A stretch of DNA of 64,000 nucleotides from an uncultured Polaribacter sp. (GTDB taxonomy: Bacteria > Bacteroidota > Bacteroidia > Flavobacteriales > Flavobacteriaceae). Of this stretch, positions 63,960 through 64,000 are shown one piece after another. The translations under genes and the position numbers were made by a program. The first letter of the stretch is position 1. The number at the start of each line of letters is the position of its first letter. The notes below the pieces were generated by a model. The model made no database searches and was not told where the DNA came from. It worked only from the letters and a program-made list of their open reading frames with translations. The stretch lies in contig CALSOT010000006.1 of assembly GCA_943788045.1 (NCBI GenBank), positions 496,001 through 560,000 on the forward strand. The letters run 5' to 3'.

Positions 63960-64000
63960 ATATTTTAGACTATAAAACTGAAAGATAGTTTAAATTACAG

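Overview
The window is AT-rich chromosomal DNA of a marine-type member of the Flavobacteriaceae (Bacteroidota), close in gene content and order to Polaribacter or Tenacibaculum. The evidence is the set of Bacteroidota-restricted families (DUF4270, DUF4271, DUF4296, DUF5687, PorW/SprE, RemB), promoters of the TAnnTTTG type, lack of strong Shine-Dalgarno sequences, and an ATP synthase operon that ends at the gamma gene without beta and epsilon. I found no rRNA, tRNA, CRISPR array, prophage, insertion sequence or obvious island. No stretch over about 300 bases lacks a gene or gene remnant.

Layout. 1-2074: end of a VanZ-like gene, a TonB-type energy transducer and an MscS channel. 2064-9413 (minus): a respiratory block read from heme O synthase (ctaB) through two cytochrome oxidase subunit III genes and subunit IV, past a hairpin, into assembly genes (a small secreted or membrane protein, SCO, DUF420 and a 72-aa CxxC protein); then TolC and TsaB. 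9614-13836 (minus): RemB (gliding), a left-handed-helix acyltransferase, deoC and a DUF3109 protein. 13925-19451: MarC and a flavin oxidoreductase, then glmS, a DUF4270 lipoprotein and an orphan GT5 N-domain on the minus strand. 19549-23274: panC, panD, a flippase-like membrane protein and radA. 23478-34629: hemD and DUF4271, a polyprenol-phosphate mannosyltransferase, pyrC, a DUF4296 lipoprotein, an epimerase, tyrS, two alpha/beta hydrolases, aminopeptidase P and a DEAD-box helicase. 34793-44350: a large BNR/VPS10-type secreted protein, an orphan ABC ATPase, an M13 peptidase, a flavin monooxygenase and a prolyl oligopeptidase. 44586-49061: thioredoxin, then a PadR regulator followed by two badly broken paralogous membrane genes and an intact DUF5687/ABC exporter pair. 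49192-57543: porW/sprE, a bactofilin, atpZ, an atpI-like gene and atpBEFHAG. 57693-63959: two lipoprotein-like unknowns, a broken SDR gene, an AlbA_2 protein and a DUF1501/DUF1800 pair.

Most of the window is ordinary housekeeping sequence and I see no convincing new defence or mobile system. The most useful observations are these. (i) Single-base frameshifts interrupt otherwise good genes (a small cox-cluster gene, remB, atpG, SDR). All four are of the same sign (one extra base), and one lies in a core ATP synthase gene. (ii) RemB carries an N-terminal domain that visibly resembles the C-terminal domain of the TonB protein at 281-1000. (iii) At four genes (deoC, the DUF3109 gene, panD and the ABC ATPase) TATTTTTG sits exactly 4 nt before the start codon, which predicts leaderless mRNAs. 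(iv) Two diverged copies of a dispersed intergenic repeat lie at 21729-21813 and 38647-38725. (v) Intrinsic terminators are embedded in the 3' coding ends of opposing genes.
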